NCBI RefSeq assembly: GCF_035989245.1
Contig: NZ_JAYMFF010000009.1
Location: 62,001-126,000, forward strand
Reading direction: 5' to 3'
Source of the DNA: Adlercreutzia wanghongyangiae
Lineage (GTDB): Bacteria > Actinomycetota > Coriobacteriia > Coriobacteriales > Eggerthellaceae
Length of the DNA stretch: 64,000 bases
Position numbers and translations under genes: made by a program. Within the stretch, counting starts at the first letter, position 1; the number at the start of each line of letters is the position of its first letter. Shown here piece by piece: positions 16,464 through 25,337 of this stretch. Under the pieces are notes generated by a model. That model made no database searches. It saw only the letters and a list, made by a program, of their open reading frames with translations, and was not told the DNA's origin.

Positions 16464-18128
16464 CTAGATCTGCTTGCCCTGAGCCACGCTGTGTCCGACG
16501 AGACGTCCGAACGTCATGGCGCGCCCGTGGCTGAGACCGGGGCACAGGAGCGGGTAGTCGCTGGCGAAGAAATCACCTTGCACGTTTCCGATGGCGTAGA
16601 GGCCGGGGATGGCAGTTCCATCCTCGCGAAGAACCTGGCACTCGTCGTTGACCGATAAGCCGAAGATGCACACGAAGGCGCCGAAAGGAACGACGCCGGC
16701 ATAGAAGGGCGCCTTTTCCACGCTTGTATGCTCGAGCCAGCGTGGATCCTTGGAGAAGTCCTCGTCGACCCCTTTGCTGCACAATTCGTTGTATCGCTCG
16801 ACACTGGCCTTGAGGGTATCCGCAGGCACATCGAGCTGGGCGGCAAGATCTTCGAGGCTTTCCCCACGGAAGAGGAAGCCGCCCTCGATGGCCTTATCGA
16901 GCACCGAATCGATGTCCTCGCCCACGAGCGGGCCGAAATTGTCTTCATTTTCGGGGATCATGGCCAGCACCTTATCGCGGAAATCGCCGTCGAAGAGGTA
17001 CCAGGACTTGTGAAGTGGCTGGGCGACCATGGCGTTGGTGGTGGCCACGTTGCTCGGGGTCTCGTTGTAGAAGCGCTTGCCATGCGCATTGAACTGCATC
17101 CAGCCGATGGTGGTGGGCTGCAGGGGAGAGTTGGGGCCAGCGGCGTGAACCATCATGGCAGCGGGACCTTCCTGGGTCTTGCCTCCGGCCCACAGCCCCA
17201 TTTTCAGACCGTCGCCCATGTTTCCCTCGATAGGGTTGTACATGGTCGGCATCGTGCGCAGAAAGCGGGGACACCACGCTTCGAGCATTTCCTCGTTTCC
17301 TCCGATGTCGCCCGTGGCGAGGACAACGGCTTTGGCAGCGTTGTACTGCACGAAGCTTCCGTCCTCGGCGGTCACGACAACGCCGGTGACCGTACCGTCT
17401 GTCTCTTGCACCAGTTGCTCTGCATGAGTGTTATACACAAACTCGGCGCCCTGGGCTTCCGCTTTTTTGACGATGGGGCGAAGAATCTGGCCCGTTGGCC
17501 ATACGTCGTCGGTGATGCTGCCCGTTCCGAAGGAATGGGAGGTGGGGTACTGCTTGTAATAGGCTTCAACCTCGGTACGGGTTTCCTCGCCCTTGGAGGC
17601 CGTCGTCTCCACTCCTGCCTCGTTTCCGATGGCGATGACCTCGTCCATCATCTCGCCGCTTCGGCGAGCCCAGATGTTAATGAGGTTGCCAGACACCCAG
17701 GAATGCCCGTACTGCACAAGCTCGTTGACGATCTTCGGCGCATCGATTTCGATACCCTCGGCCTTCTGATAGGAAGAGCCGATAGCTCCGATGTCCGATC
17801 CATGGGCCGTCCACTGATCGGACTGCTCGATGACGGCAACGGTCGCTCCGTCGCTCGCAGCTGCCTGGGCGGCGTTGATGCCCGCGATGCCTGCGCCGAT
17901 GACAATGACGTCGAAGTCGCGTACCTCGGCGATGTCGGTTATGGGCTCGGGCGCGATTTCCCATGAGCGCTTGCCCGCATCAGCGCTCGTCGCGCCTGTT
18001 GCTGCCAACGAGGCAGTGCTCGCCTCGGGCGCTTTTGGCGCGCACCCCGTAGCGGTCGCCAAGAGAGCCGTCGCGCCGGCAATCGCCCCTCCGGCGATGA
18101 AGTCCCTTCGATTCAAAATCGTAGCCAT
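16464..18128 (-). CDS. Tat-exported FAD-dependent reductase (FP2)
   Basis: A 554-residue FAD_binding_2 family flavoprotein. N-terminus: twin arginine RRDFIAGG (Arg7-Arg8), hydrophobic stretch, and Cys29 in a weaker lipobox-like ATGC. DVIVIGAGIAGINAAQAA is the FAD Rossmann motif near residue 80, and GLYAIGNVQGDFF near the C-terminus is the second FAD segment. The usual fumarate-reductase arginine before the glycine motif is not conserved (YPLLCPGLSHGR). There is no heme or FMN domain. The start at 18128 follows GGAGAAGGAC. It is divergent from LuxR2, which probably regulates it. Electron acceptor unknown. Confidence 0.88.
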   Translation of the reverse strand: MATILNRRDFIAGGAIAGATALLATATGCAPKAPEASTASLAATGATSADAGKRSWEIAPEPITDIAEVRDFDVIVIGAGIAGINAAQAAASDGATVAVIEQSDQWTAHGSDIGAIGSSYQKAEGIEIDAPKIVNELVQYGHSWVSGNLINIWARRSGEMMDEVIAIGNEAGVETTASKGEETRTEVEAYYKQYPTSHSFGTGSITDDVWPTGQILRPIVKKAEAQGAEFVYNTHAEQLVQETDGTVTGVVVTAEDGSFVQYNAAKAVVLATGDIGGNEEMLEAWCPRFLRTMPTMYNPIEGNMGDGLKMGLWAGGKTQEGPAAMMVHAAGPNSPLQPTTIGWMQFNAHGKRFYNETPSNVATTNAMVAQPLHKSWYLFDGDFRDKVLAMIPENEDNFGPLVGEDIDSVLDKAIEGGFLFRGESLEDLAAQLDVPADTLKASVERYNELCSKGVDEDFSKDPRWLEHTSVEKAPFYAGVVPFGAFVCIFGLSVNDECQVLREDGTAIPGLYAIGNVQGDFFASDYPLLCPGLSHGRAMTFGRLVGHSVAQGKQI

Positions 18129-18164
18129 GTCCTTCTCCAATCCTCTATAATGCCTTTTGGGCAC

Positions 18165-18193
18165 GCTTGGAGCGAGGGAGGATTGCTCCAAGC
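18165..18193. promoter_or_regulatory. Inverted repeat between FP2 and LuxR2
   Basis: GCTTGGAGC (18165-18173) and GCTCCAAGC (18185-18193) form perfect 9-base arms separated by 11 bases. It lies 37-65 bases upstream of FP2, inside the 199-bp divergent gap. It could be an operator or a hairpin in the leader. Confidence 0.45.
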
Positions 18194-18327
18194 GAGCTGG
18201 GGACATCATGCCTGGGTCCAGACGTCGCGCAAATCCCATTTTCGTATGGTTTTATGGAATTGGCTCGCGTCAGTCCTGCGCACAATAACCTAATAAAAAA
18301 GATATGAGACCATTGAGCAGGGAATTC

Positions 18328-19812
18328 ATGGAGCCTAATAGCAAGTATGCGCAGACGGGCGCGCCGCCGTTCCTCGATGCGTCCCTTTTTCAGAAGGCGG
18401 TTCTCGGAACCGCCGCCGGCTTAGGCGTGCATTGGGCGTGGGCATACCTCGCCTTTTTCAGTTCGAAGATCTTCTTCCTTGCCGGCGAGGGGTCTCTGCC
18501 TCGTCTCGCCTGGATTGCCTCTATGGTCATGGCCGCACTGCTCTTCGGCGTATGCGCAGGGCTGAGGACGCGACTGGTCGGCATCGTCACGCAAGGGAGA
18601 TTCTACGTTCTTGCAGGAGCGCTCCTATCGGGCGGTACTCTGCTCATGGCTGTGTGCCCCCTTGCGCTCGTCTCCCCGGACATCATCGTTCTCGTTGCCG
18701 CCCTGTTTTGCGGGCTTGGATCGACGTTCATGCAGCTGCAATGGGGCGTGCGCCTTGCACAGCTGGAAAACCGCCAGATAACGGCGACCGCTCTTCTGGC
18801 GTTCTTGTTCGCCATCGTTGTATATCTGGTTGTGGCCCTGGGCCTGGTGAGCACGCTCGCAGTTGTGGTTGTCGTGCTCGTCCCACTGGCTTCACCGCTT
18901 CTTCTATATAATGCAGGACCGTTTGAGATGGCTGGCGCACAAGCAAGTGTTGCTCGGCTGCGTCCAGGATTACTTGTCGGCATTTTCCTGTTCCAGTTTG
19001 TGAGCACGCTGATTCGAAGCCTGTTCGTGAACGCTCAGGATTCGTCCTTCGACTCGATACAGGCGCTTTGGCTCGCCGTGGCCGGGGGCGCGCTCGTTAT
19101 CCTGCTTGTTGCGTTTGCGATCGCGAAGCGGCTTCCTTCGGCTGTTATGGCTTATTTCGGCGTGCTGCCCTTCATGACGGCTGGGCTCTCGGTCTTGGCC
19201 GTCAGCGGGTTTGAAGAGGGCGGCAAGCTCGCAAATTGCTTCGTTTTCGTCGGTCATGTGGTGTTCAGCGTGTTCATCTGGATATCGCTTGCCCGTCACA
19301 GTCGGGCTGATCTTCCGTCGCTTATCGGGGTCTTTGCCATCGGCCTTGCCATGACAGCGGCGGGCAGCGGTCTGGGTGGCATCTTCGGCTCTGTCGTGGG
19401 CGAGGGCCTTGCGGGGCAGCAGTCGGGCACGATTTGGACGGTAACTTCATGCGTCCTGCTCATGGTGCTCGTCGTGGTTGTTCCCTTCACCTTCCCGCTG
19501 GGCAAGGAAGGCGCATCGACGAGCAATCGGCGCAACGATACCGAGAAGAAGGGGCGAGGTGCCCACGATGACGTCGTGAGTCAGCTCGCCACGGAGCATT
19601 TCCTCACGGAGCGTGAGACGGATGTGCTCGGGCTTCTTGCGCAGGGCTACAGTTCCAAGAAGATCCAGCAGGCCCTCACCATTGCTCAGGGTACGGTAAA
19701 TTCCCATGTCAGAAACATCTACCAGAAACTAGGCGTGCACAGCCGCGATGAACTAATCGAGCTTATCGAGGATTTCGACCCAGCTGCTGGGCGGTCTGGC
19801 GCACTGAGGTGA
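18328..19812 (+). CDS. Membrane-embedded LuxR-type transcriptional regulator (LuxR2)
   Basis: A 494-residue protein with about twelve hydrophobic segments followed by a linker and a LuxR helix-turn-helix (LTERETDVLGLLAQGYSSKKI, then GTVNSHVRNIYQKLGVHSRDE). The start at 18328 follows GAGCAGGGA; an ATG at 18304 in the same frame is possible. It is divergent from FP2 and presumably its regulator. The last 16 codons overlap the last codons of the convergent LuxR3 gene by 50 bases. Base composition is lower in GC than the housekeeping genes nearby. Confidence 0.87.
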   Translation: MEPNSKYAQTGAPPFLDASLFQKAVLGTAAGLGVHWAWAYLAFFSSKIFFLAGEGSLPRLAWIASMVMAALLFGVCAGLRTRLVGIVTQGRFYVLAGALLSGGTLLMAVCPLALVSPDIIVLVAALFCGLGSTFMQLQWGVRLAQLENRQITATALLAFLFAIVVYLVVALGLVSTLAVVVVVLVPLASPLLLYNAGPFEMAGAQASVARLRPGLLVGIFLFQFVSTLIRSLFVNAQDSSFDSIQALWLAVAGGALVILLVAFAIAKRLPSAVMAYFGVLPFMTAGLSVLAVSGFEEGGKLANCFVFVGHVVFSVFIWISLARHSRADLPSLIGVFAIGLAMTAAGSGLGGIFGSVVGEGLAGQQSGTIWTVTSCVLLMVLVVVVPFTFPLGKEGASTSNRRNDTEKKGRGAHDDVVSQLATEHFLTERETDVLGLLAQGYSSKKIQQALTIAQGTVNSHVRNIYQKLGVHSRDELIELIEDFDPAAGRSGALR

Positions 19813-21310
19813 TGACTTCCTCTTTCGAATGGAGGCCCATCTTCTTGTAGATGTGGCGCACATGGGTGTCGATAGTCGATTGCGAAATGTAGAGCTCGTT
19901 GCGGATATAGGGAAGCGAATACCCCTGGGCAAGGTAGGGGAGGATCTCGCTCTCGCGCTTCGTGAGGCCAAACGCAGCAGCCGTGTGGACGCAGGCCTCT
20001 TGGAAGAGATCGGCGTCGGGAAGCGGGCGATCCGCGCGATTTCCCCCACTTGCCGTATCGGGGATGGTGTTGTCGGCTGGCGTCGCTTGCGCATCGTCCG
20101 CGAGGCTGAAGGCGATGCGATCTTGGGAAGCTATTGAGGCCATGACGGCCATCGCCATGAACGTGAGGGCGATGAGCAGCACTCCTCGGTAGCCGCCTGC
20201 AACGAAGGGCATCAACTGGAGGGCCCACGGCACGAGAAGCGATCCTATCAGGAAGCCGAACTCGACGAAGAAGCGCCCAAGACCGAAGACGCGCACGGGC
20301 GATGCTCCCGTACGCTGTGAGAGCTCTGCGAAATAGACGAAGGTAATCAAGTTGAGCAGCGCCTGGGTCGCAAAGACGAGCAACGCCGCTACTATGACGA
20401 CGATACTCCCCTCGAAGAGCAGCGTGCTGAAGGCCACTGCGATGAGGGGGAGCATCCAACGATAGAGCGTTCCCAGATTGAGGGAGCGGGAGAAACGGGA
20501 GAGATAGGCCATGAGCGCTACGGCAATGACCGATCCCGACAGCACCGATGCGCTGAACACAGGGCCGGGAAGGGGAATAGCCTGCTGGGTTGCCATGCCC
20601 CAGAATAACGACACCACCGTAGTGGTTCCCACGATGCCAAGCCCGAGGCGGGTGAAGGCACCCGGCTTGAAGGTAGCAGGCACCTTCGGGTCGCCTGCCG
20701 GGGCGGACGCATCCTCGCGCACCTCCTCGCGTTTTCGAATGGCGCGCAGGCACAGCAGGGAAAGCACGGGAAGCACTAAGATGACGCCGAGGGCGGCGAG
20801 GCGGGGTAGGATGAGGACGAGGCCATAGCAGGCGAAGGAGACAAGGAGCGAGAGAGCTGCCATACGCTCGATGGCTCCCATGTCGAGCTTCACGTACTGG
20901 GCGCCCCAAGCCACAGTGAACGCTGCGGTGCCAAAGGAGGAGACGAGGCCCGCCAGGATGCAGATGGGCTCTCGGCTCTCACCCTCTATTCCGCTGGCCG
21001 CCTCAAGAAGCAGGACCCCAAAGATCATGGCCGCGGCAGCGACGATATCGAGAAGCTGTTCTGTTCGCTCGTCAGGTGTTTCCCTTCCGAAAAAGAAGAA
21101 AGCGAGGAGACCAGCCGGCGCTCCCACCATGGAAGCGAGCCAGAAGGAGCCGAGGTTGACTTCGCCTTCGGCAGCGAAAAGGTTGGAGAAAACGGCGATG
21201 AGGCCCCAGGCCACGATGAGGCCCCACCCGGCATAGGGCGCAATTTCACGCCAGGAACCGCCCGAAGTGTCCTGTGGTATCTGTGAGAGGGAAGTGCGGT
21301 CTTTGCTCAT
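19763..21310 (-). CDS. Membrane-embedded LuxR-type transcriptional regulator (LuxR3)
   Basis: A 515-residue paralogue of the neighbouring regulators: multi-pass membrane region to about residue 390, a charged linker, then a LuxR helix-turn-helix (LTKRESEILPYLAQGYSLPYI, STIDTHVRHIYKKMGLHSKEE). ATG at 21310 with a clear AGGAGG upstream. It is divergent from FP3, and its 3' end overlaps LuxR2 tail-to-tail. Two palindromes in the 204-bp gap upstream (21339-21357 and 21364-21384) are candidate binding sites for it. The signal sensed is unknown. Confidence 0.88.
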   Translation of the reverse strand: MSKDRTSLSQIPQDTSGGSWREIAPYAGWGLIVAWGLIAVFSNLFAAEGEVNLGSFWLASMVGAPAGLLAFFFFGRETPDERTEQLLDIVAAAAMIFGVLLLEAASGIEGESREPICILAGLVSSFGTAAFTVAWGAQYVKLDMGAIERMAALSLLVSFACYGLVLILPRLAALGVILVLPVLSLLCLRAIRKREEVREDASAPAGDPKVPATFKPGAFTRLGLGIVGTTTVVSLFWGMATQQAIPLPGPVFSASVLSGSVIAVALMAYLSRFSRSLNLGTLYRWMLPLIAVAFSTLLFEGSIVVIVAALLVFATQALLNLITFVYFAELSQRTGASPVRVFGLGRFFVEFGFLIGSLLVPWALQLMPFVAGGYRGVLLIALTFMAMAVMASIASQDRIAFSLADDAQATPADNTIPDTASGGNRADRPLPDADLFQEACVHTAAAFGLTKRESEILPYLAQGYSLPYIRNELYISQSTIDTHVRHIYKKMGLHSKEEVITSVRQTAQQLGRNPR

Positions 21311-21338
21311 GAAAACCTCCTCGCTTTATTGTACGCGA

Positions 21339-21357
21339 TGGGCATCGGATATGCCCA
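21339..21357. promoter_or_regulatory. Palindrome TGGGCAT-5-ATGCCCA upstream of luxR3
   Basis: Perfect 7-base arms with a 5-base centre, adjacent to a possible luxR3 minus-strand -10 (TACAAT, 21328-21333). A site of the same geometry occurs upstream of luxR4 at 25231-25249. Confidence 0.42.
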
Positions 21358-21363
21358 GAGCCG

Positions 21364-21384
21364 TATCACGTGAATCACGTGATA
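21364..21384. promoter_or_regulatory. Near-perfect palindrome, likely operator of FP3/LuxR3
   Basis: TATCACGTGA and TCACGTGATA form 10-base arms around a single central A, so the site is symmetric over 21 bases. It sits in the middle of the divergent luxR3-FP3 gap, about 130 bases before FP3. Symmetry and position fit a dimeric regulator; binding by LuxR3 is inferred. Confidence 0.6.
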
Positions 21385-21514
21385 TCGCAAAAGAGTGCTT
21401 TATTCGGGGGATATGCACGATAGGCAGAAGCCGCTTGGCGACGTAAGGTAGGGTCCGTCGCGAGGGGCGAAGGAGCCTCTCGGACGACCAACCGATTCAC
21501 ATTAGGAGGGAATC

Positions 21515-23203
21515 ATGGAAAAGAATCTGTCTCGTCGCAATTTCCTCGCGGGCGGTGCTGCCGCCAGCATGCTCGGCCTTGCGGCCCTGACTGGCTGCGC
21601 GCCGTCGACGCCGAAAACTGCGGGCGGCTCCGAAGGGGGCGCCTCGAAGGGCGAGGGCTCTCAGATGACTGCCACCGCGAGCGACAAGCCGTGGGAGGTC
21701 GCCCCGGCTCCTATCGCCGAGGCCGAGATCGCTGAGACCATCGAGAGCGACGTGGTCATCATCGGCTTGGGCGCATCGGGCACCTATGCGGCCACTTCGG
21801 CTATCGAGAACGGCCTGTCGGTCACCGTGCTCGAGCGCAACGACACGTTCAATGCGAACGGCGGATCCCATTTCATGTTCAATTCGAAGTGCCAGCTCGA
21901 ACAGGGCGAGGCGGTGGATACGGCCGTTGCCGTTAAGGACTTCCTGAACATCGGCAATTATAAGATGGATGGAAGCGCGGTATGGGCCTGGGCCAACCGC
22001 TCTGGCGAGGCAGCCGATTGGTTTGCCGATGTCGTAGAACCCTACGGCCTGCATCCCGTTCTCCAGCATTCCGATGACGTGGTGATCGAGAAGATTTATC
22101 CGGGCACCATCCTGTTCATCGGCGGCGCCAACGAGCCTACTTCTGCCATCGACCAGGATCCCTACAATGGCGATTTGGGCCTCGGGTTCGTTCCAGAGGT
22201 CGATCTTCTGGGTACGCTGCTCGAGCACATTCAGGGCAAGGGGGCCGATGTACGCTTCAAGCACACTTCCCAGCAGCTTGTGCGTGAGGAGGGCGGCCGT
22301 GTGACGGCGGTCATCGCCACCGACGAGTCTGGCGCCTACAAGAAGTTCGTCGGCACCAAGGGCATCGTCGTGGCCACGGGCTCCTACAGCCAGGACGCTG
22401 ATATGCTCAACTATTTCTGCCCCATGGTCACCCATAATCCTAACGGCGATAAGGTTGCGCAGTTCAACATGGGCGATGGTTCGGGTATCAAGCAGTCGCT
22501 GTGGGCGGGCGGCGCTATGCAGAACAACGGCGACCACCCGCCGATGATGTTCTGGGGAGCCACCAACTGCATTAAGAACGTTATGGTGAACGCCACTGGC
22601 AAACGCTTCATCGACGAGAACGCCGGTCAGTCCAATATGGCCGCAGCCCAGTTCAACCAACCTGGCTCGACCATGGTGGCGCTATGGAACGACGCCTATG
22701 CCGAGCAGCTGCCCGCCATCTCCTACCGCGCCGATGATCCTTCGTGGGCTGCGAAACCCGAGGAGCTGCTGGCCAAATGGAACGCCCTGGTAGAAGAGGG
22801 CATCTTCATGAAGGCCGATTCCCTCGACGAGATTGCCGCCGCCTACGAGCTTCCTGCCGACGTGTTGCAGCAGACTGTGGACACCTACAACGGCTACTGC
22901 GCTGCGGGCGAGGACCTGGAGTTTCATAAGGATCCCGCGACACTTCACGAGCTGACCGGCCCCTATTTCGCCACCAAGTACGATGTTCCCGCATCGCTTG
23001 CTTGCATGGGCGGCTTGCATGTGAACGCGCAGTCCCAGGTGCTGACGGCTCAAAGCGAGCCCATCGAGGGCCTGTACGCCATCGGCCTGGCGGCCGGCGA
23101 TTTCTATGCCAACCAGTACAGCACCCGCTTTGCCGGCAACAGCCTGGGGCGCTGCATGACCTTCGGCTATCTGGTGGGACGCCAGCTGGCGGGCTTGGAA
23201 TAA
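21515..23203 (+). CDS. Tat-exported FAD-dependent reductase (FP3)
   Basis: A 562-residue flavoprotein. Twin arginine RRNFLAGG (Arg7-Arg8) and lipobox LTGC (Cys28) predict Tat export and lipid anchoring. A low-complexity Gly/Ser linker follows, then DVVIIGLGASGTYAATSA (FAD Rossmann). The C-terminus reads YSTRFAGNSLGRCMTFG; of the six paralogues here, only this one has an arginine just before the glycine-Asn motif, as in fumarate reductases. AGGAGGG lies just upstream of the ATG. It is divergent from LuxR3 and ends in a strong terminator. Acceptor unknown, though a fumarate-like carboxylate is more plausible here than for its neighbours. Confidence 0.89.
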   Translation: MEKNLSRRNFLAGGAAASMLGLAALTGCAPSTPKTAGGSEGGASKGEGSQMTATASDKPWEVAPAPIAEAEIAETIESDVVIIGLGASGTYAATSAIENGLSVTVLERNDTFNANGGSHFMFNSKCQLEQGEAVDTAVAVKDFLNIGNYKMDGSAVWAWANRSGEAADWFADVVEPYGLHPVLQHSDDVVIEKIYPGTILFIGGANEPTSAIDQDPYNGDLGLGFVPEVDLLGTLLEHIQGKGADVRFKHTSQQLVREEGGRVTAVIATDESGAYKKFVGTKGIVVATGSYSQDADMLNYFCPMVTHNPNGDKVAQFNMGDGSGIKQSLWAGGAMQNNGDHPPMMFWGATNCIKNVMVNATGKRFIDENAGQSNMAAAQFNQPGSTMVALWNDAYAEQLPAISYRADDPSWAAKPEELLAKWNALVEEGIFMKADSLDEIAAAYELPADVLQQTVDTYNGYCAAGEDLEFHKDPATLHELTGPYFATKYDVPASLACMGGLHVNAQSQVLTAQSEPIEGLYAIGLAAGDFYANQYSTRFAGNSLGRCMTFGYLVGRQLAGLE

Positions 23204-23261
23204 CCCGACGGCCTGTTGCGCCATTGTGCCAGTCCTGCCCCCTCCCTATGGGCTGGAAGTA

Positions 23262-23287
23262 CCGGGGCCTCCTTTAGGAGGCCCCGG
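23262..23287 (+). terminator. Terminator of FP3
   Basis: Perfect 11-bp stem CCGGGGCCTCC / GGAGGCCCCGG with a TTTA loop, followed by CTTATT. Confidence 0.75.
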
Positions 23288-23319
23288 CTTATTGAGACGT
23301 TAACCCGTTCGTAGAAAGA

Positions 23320-23351
23320 AGGAAGGACCCCTGTCACGAGGGGTCCTTCCT
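23320..23351 (-). terminator. Terminator of FP4
   Basis: Perfect 13-bp stem AGGAAGGACCCCT / AGGGGTCCTTCCT with a 6-base loop. On the minus strand it is followed by TCTTTCTACG. A further 9-bp inverted repeat (CGTTCGCAG / CTGCGAACG, 23363-23391) lies between it and the FP4 stop. Confidence 0.72.
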
Positions 23352-23411
23352 GTTGGATGAGCCGTTCGCAGAAGGGAGGGGGCTGCGAACGATCGGGTTG
23401 GTTTGCGGGGC

Positions 23412-25073
23412 TTAGGCCTCGGCCAGCTCGTGGCCGAGCATGTAGCCGAAGGTGATGCAGCGGCCGTGGCTGTTGCCGGCCACGTTGATGGGGTAGTCCA
23501 CCGCGGTGATGTCGCCCATGATGTTGCCGAGCACATACAGGCCCTCGATGACGTTGCCGTCGGCATCCAGGCACTGGAAGTCGTTGTTGCACTTCAGGCC
23601 GCCGGTCACGGCGAGCAGCGCGGGACCGACCTTCAGGGCGTAGAACGGGCCCTCCTTCACAGGGGTGAGGAACACGGGCTTCTTGTAGTAGTCGGTGTCC
23701 TCGCCGGCCTCGCACATGCCGTTGTAGCGGTCGACGGTGGCGGTCAGGGTCGCGGCGTCGCAGCCGATCTTCTCGGCCAGCTCCTCGATGGTGTCGGCCT
23801 CATAGGCGATACCCTGCTCGATGTACAGCGGGATCTGGGTCTGGAAGTAGTCGGGAGCCAGCTGCAGATCGCTGCCGTAGGGGCGGAAGCTGTCCCAGAA
23901 CATGCCGCCGCCGTAGGGCAGGCCGTTCACCAGATCGGTCGGCCAATTGGCGTCGAACACCGACCAGGCCTCGCCGTTGGGCTGGCGGTTGATGGCCAGC
24001 GACTTGCCCTGCACCCAGGTATCCTCGCACATGAAGCGCTCGCCGTTGTCGTTCACGAACAGGAAGGGGCCGTGGAACCAGCAGAAGGCCTGGGGATGCA
24101 TCATGGTGGGGAAGGGCAGGTCCTGCAGCTGGGCGCCCACCCACATGCCCATCTTGTGGCCGTCGCCGGTATTCACGCCGGCAGGAGTGTACTGGCTGCG
24201 GGGCTGACCGTACTCCACGCAGATGGGGGCGTAGGCCTCGCACATCTCCGGGTTGCCTCCGATGTCGCCGGTGGCCAGCACCACGCCCTTGGCGGCGTTG
24301 TACTGCACGTAACCCTCGTCGGTCTCGCAGATGCAGCCGGTCACACGGCCCGACTCGTCCTTTACGAGCTGCACGGCGGGGGAGTTGAACACGAACTCGG
24401 CGCCGTCTTCCACGGCATCGCGGTAGCACAGCTCGGCACCGGCGAAGCCCGTGGACTCTAGACCGGCCTCCTCGGGAATCATGAACATGTGGTAGCCCGG
24501 CTGCTCGGCGTACACGTCGTCGTGGCTGTAGAAGGCGCCCACCATGGCGGAGCCGCCCAGGGCCTCGCACTTGTCGATGAGCCAGTTGGAGGCCTCCTCG
24601 GAGTTGTTGAAGAACTTCACGATGAGATCCTCGTTGGTGCGGCTGGCGCACTGGGCGATCCAGTGCTGCTTGGCGTTCACCTTGTCCACCTTGATGCCCA
24701 GCTCGTCCATGTAGCGGGAGTTGATGGCGCCGAATCCGCCGCCGCGGCCGTTCCAGCTGGCCGACTTCTCCACGACGGTCACCTTGCCGCCCTTCTCGGC
24801 CGCGGCCGCGGCGCAGGCGCAACCGGCCAGGCCCGCGCCGATCACCAGGATGTCGGTGTCCACGGTGGAGGCGATGTCGGTGATGGGCTCGGGAGCGATC
24901 TCCCACTCATAGGTAGCCGCGCCCGTGGCGGCCATGGCGCTGCCCTCGGCGGCCTTCTGCTCGGCAGCCGGAGCGCAACCGGCCAGACCCGCGGCACCCG
25001 CGGCCACGGCGGCCGTGGCGCCCAAGCCGAAGAACGCGCGGCGGGACATTCCCTTGTTCGTGATTTCAGACAT
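23412..25073 (-). CDS. Tat-exported FAD-dependent reductase (FP4)
   Basis: A 553-residue flavoprotein. SRRAFFGLG (Arg11-Arg12) is a good Tat motif and LAGC (Cys33) a good lipobox. DILVIGAGLAGCACAAAAAEKG is the FAD-binding motif, and GLYVLGNIMGDITAVDYP near the C-terminus is the second FAD segment. The residue before the glycine motif is asparagine (INVAGNSHGR) rather than the fumarate-type arginine. The start at 25073 follows GGAAGGGG. It is divergent from LuxR4 and convergent with FP3. Function beyond anaerobic reductase is unassigned. Confidence 0.88.
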   Translation of the reverse strand: MSEITNKGMSRRAFFGLGATAAVAAGAAGLAGCAPAAEQKAAEGSAMAATGAATYEWEIAPEPITDIASTVDTDILVIGAGLAGCACAAAAAEKGGKVTVVEKSASWNGRGGGFGAINSRYMDELGIKVDKVNAKQHWIAQCASRTNEDLIVKFFNNSEEASNWLIDKCEALGGSAMVGAFYSHDDVYAEQPGYHMFMIPEEAGLESTGFAGAELCYRDAVEDGAEFVFNSPAVQLVKDESGRVTGCICETDEGYVQYNAAKGVVLATGDIGGNPEMCEAYAPICVEYGQPRSQYTPAGVNTGDGHKMGMWVGAQLQDLPFPTMMHPQAFCWFHGPFLFVNDNGERFMCEDTWVQGKSLAINRQPNGEAWSVFDANWPTDLVNGLPYGGGMFWDSFRPYGSDLQLAPDYFQTQIPLYIEQGIAYEADTIEELAEKIGCDAATLTATVDRYNGMCEAGEDTDYYKKPVFLTPVKEGPFYALKVGPALLAVTGGLKCNNDFQCLDADGNVIEGLYVLGNIMGDITAVDYPINVAGNSHGRCITFGYMLGHELAEA

Positions 25074-25210
25074 TGAAACCCCTTCCGTTACGCGGGGACG
25101 CATGCCCCGCACCTTTCCTTCGGGGATCCGCGAACCAAAGCGGTCCGCGTTCCCTCCCATGGCGCATGTTCGTTGTTTGCGCGATGTCAATCATCTGGCG
25201 AATCGGTTCA

Positions 25211-25280
25211 TTTCCCCACATGAGAACAAAATGGGCCGAAATGGCCCATAGGAGTTTTCCTCACACTTCTTGTGGAGAAA
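25211..25280. promoter_or_regulatory. Inverted repeats upstream of LuxR4
   Basis: TTTCCCCACA at 25211-25220 and TGTGGAGAAA at 25271-25280 are inverted copies with one mismatch, 50 bases apart. Between them lies the palindrome ATGGGCC-GAAAT-GGCCCAT (25231-25249). All fall in the divergent FP4/LuxR4 gap, so they are operator candidates. Confidence 0.45.
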
Positions 25281-25337
25281 TAGGCTTTGAGCTAGATTGT
25301 GTAGACGCGCTTGGCAAGGGAAAGGGAGGGTGCCAAG

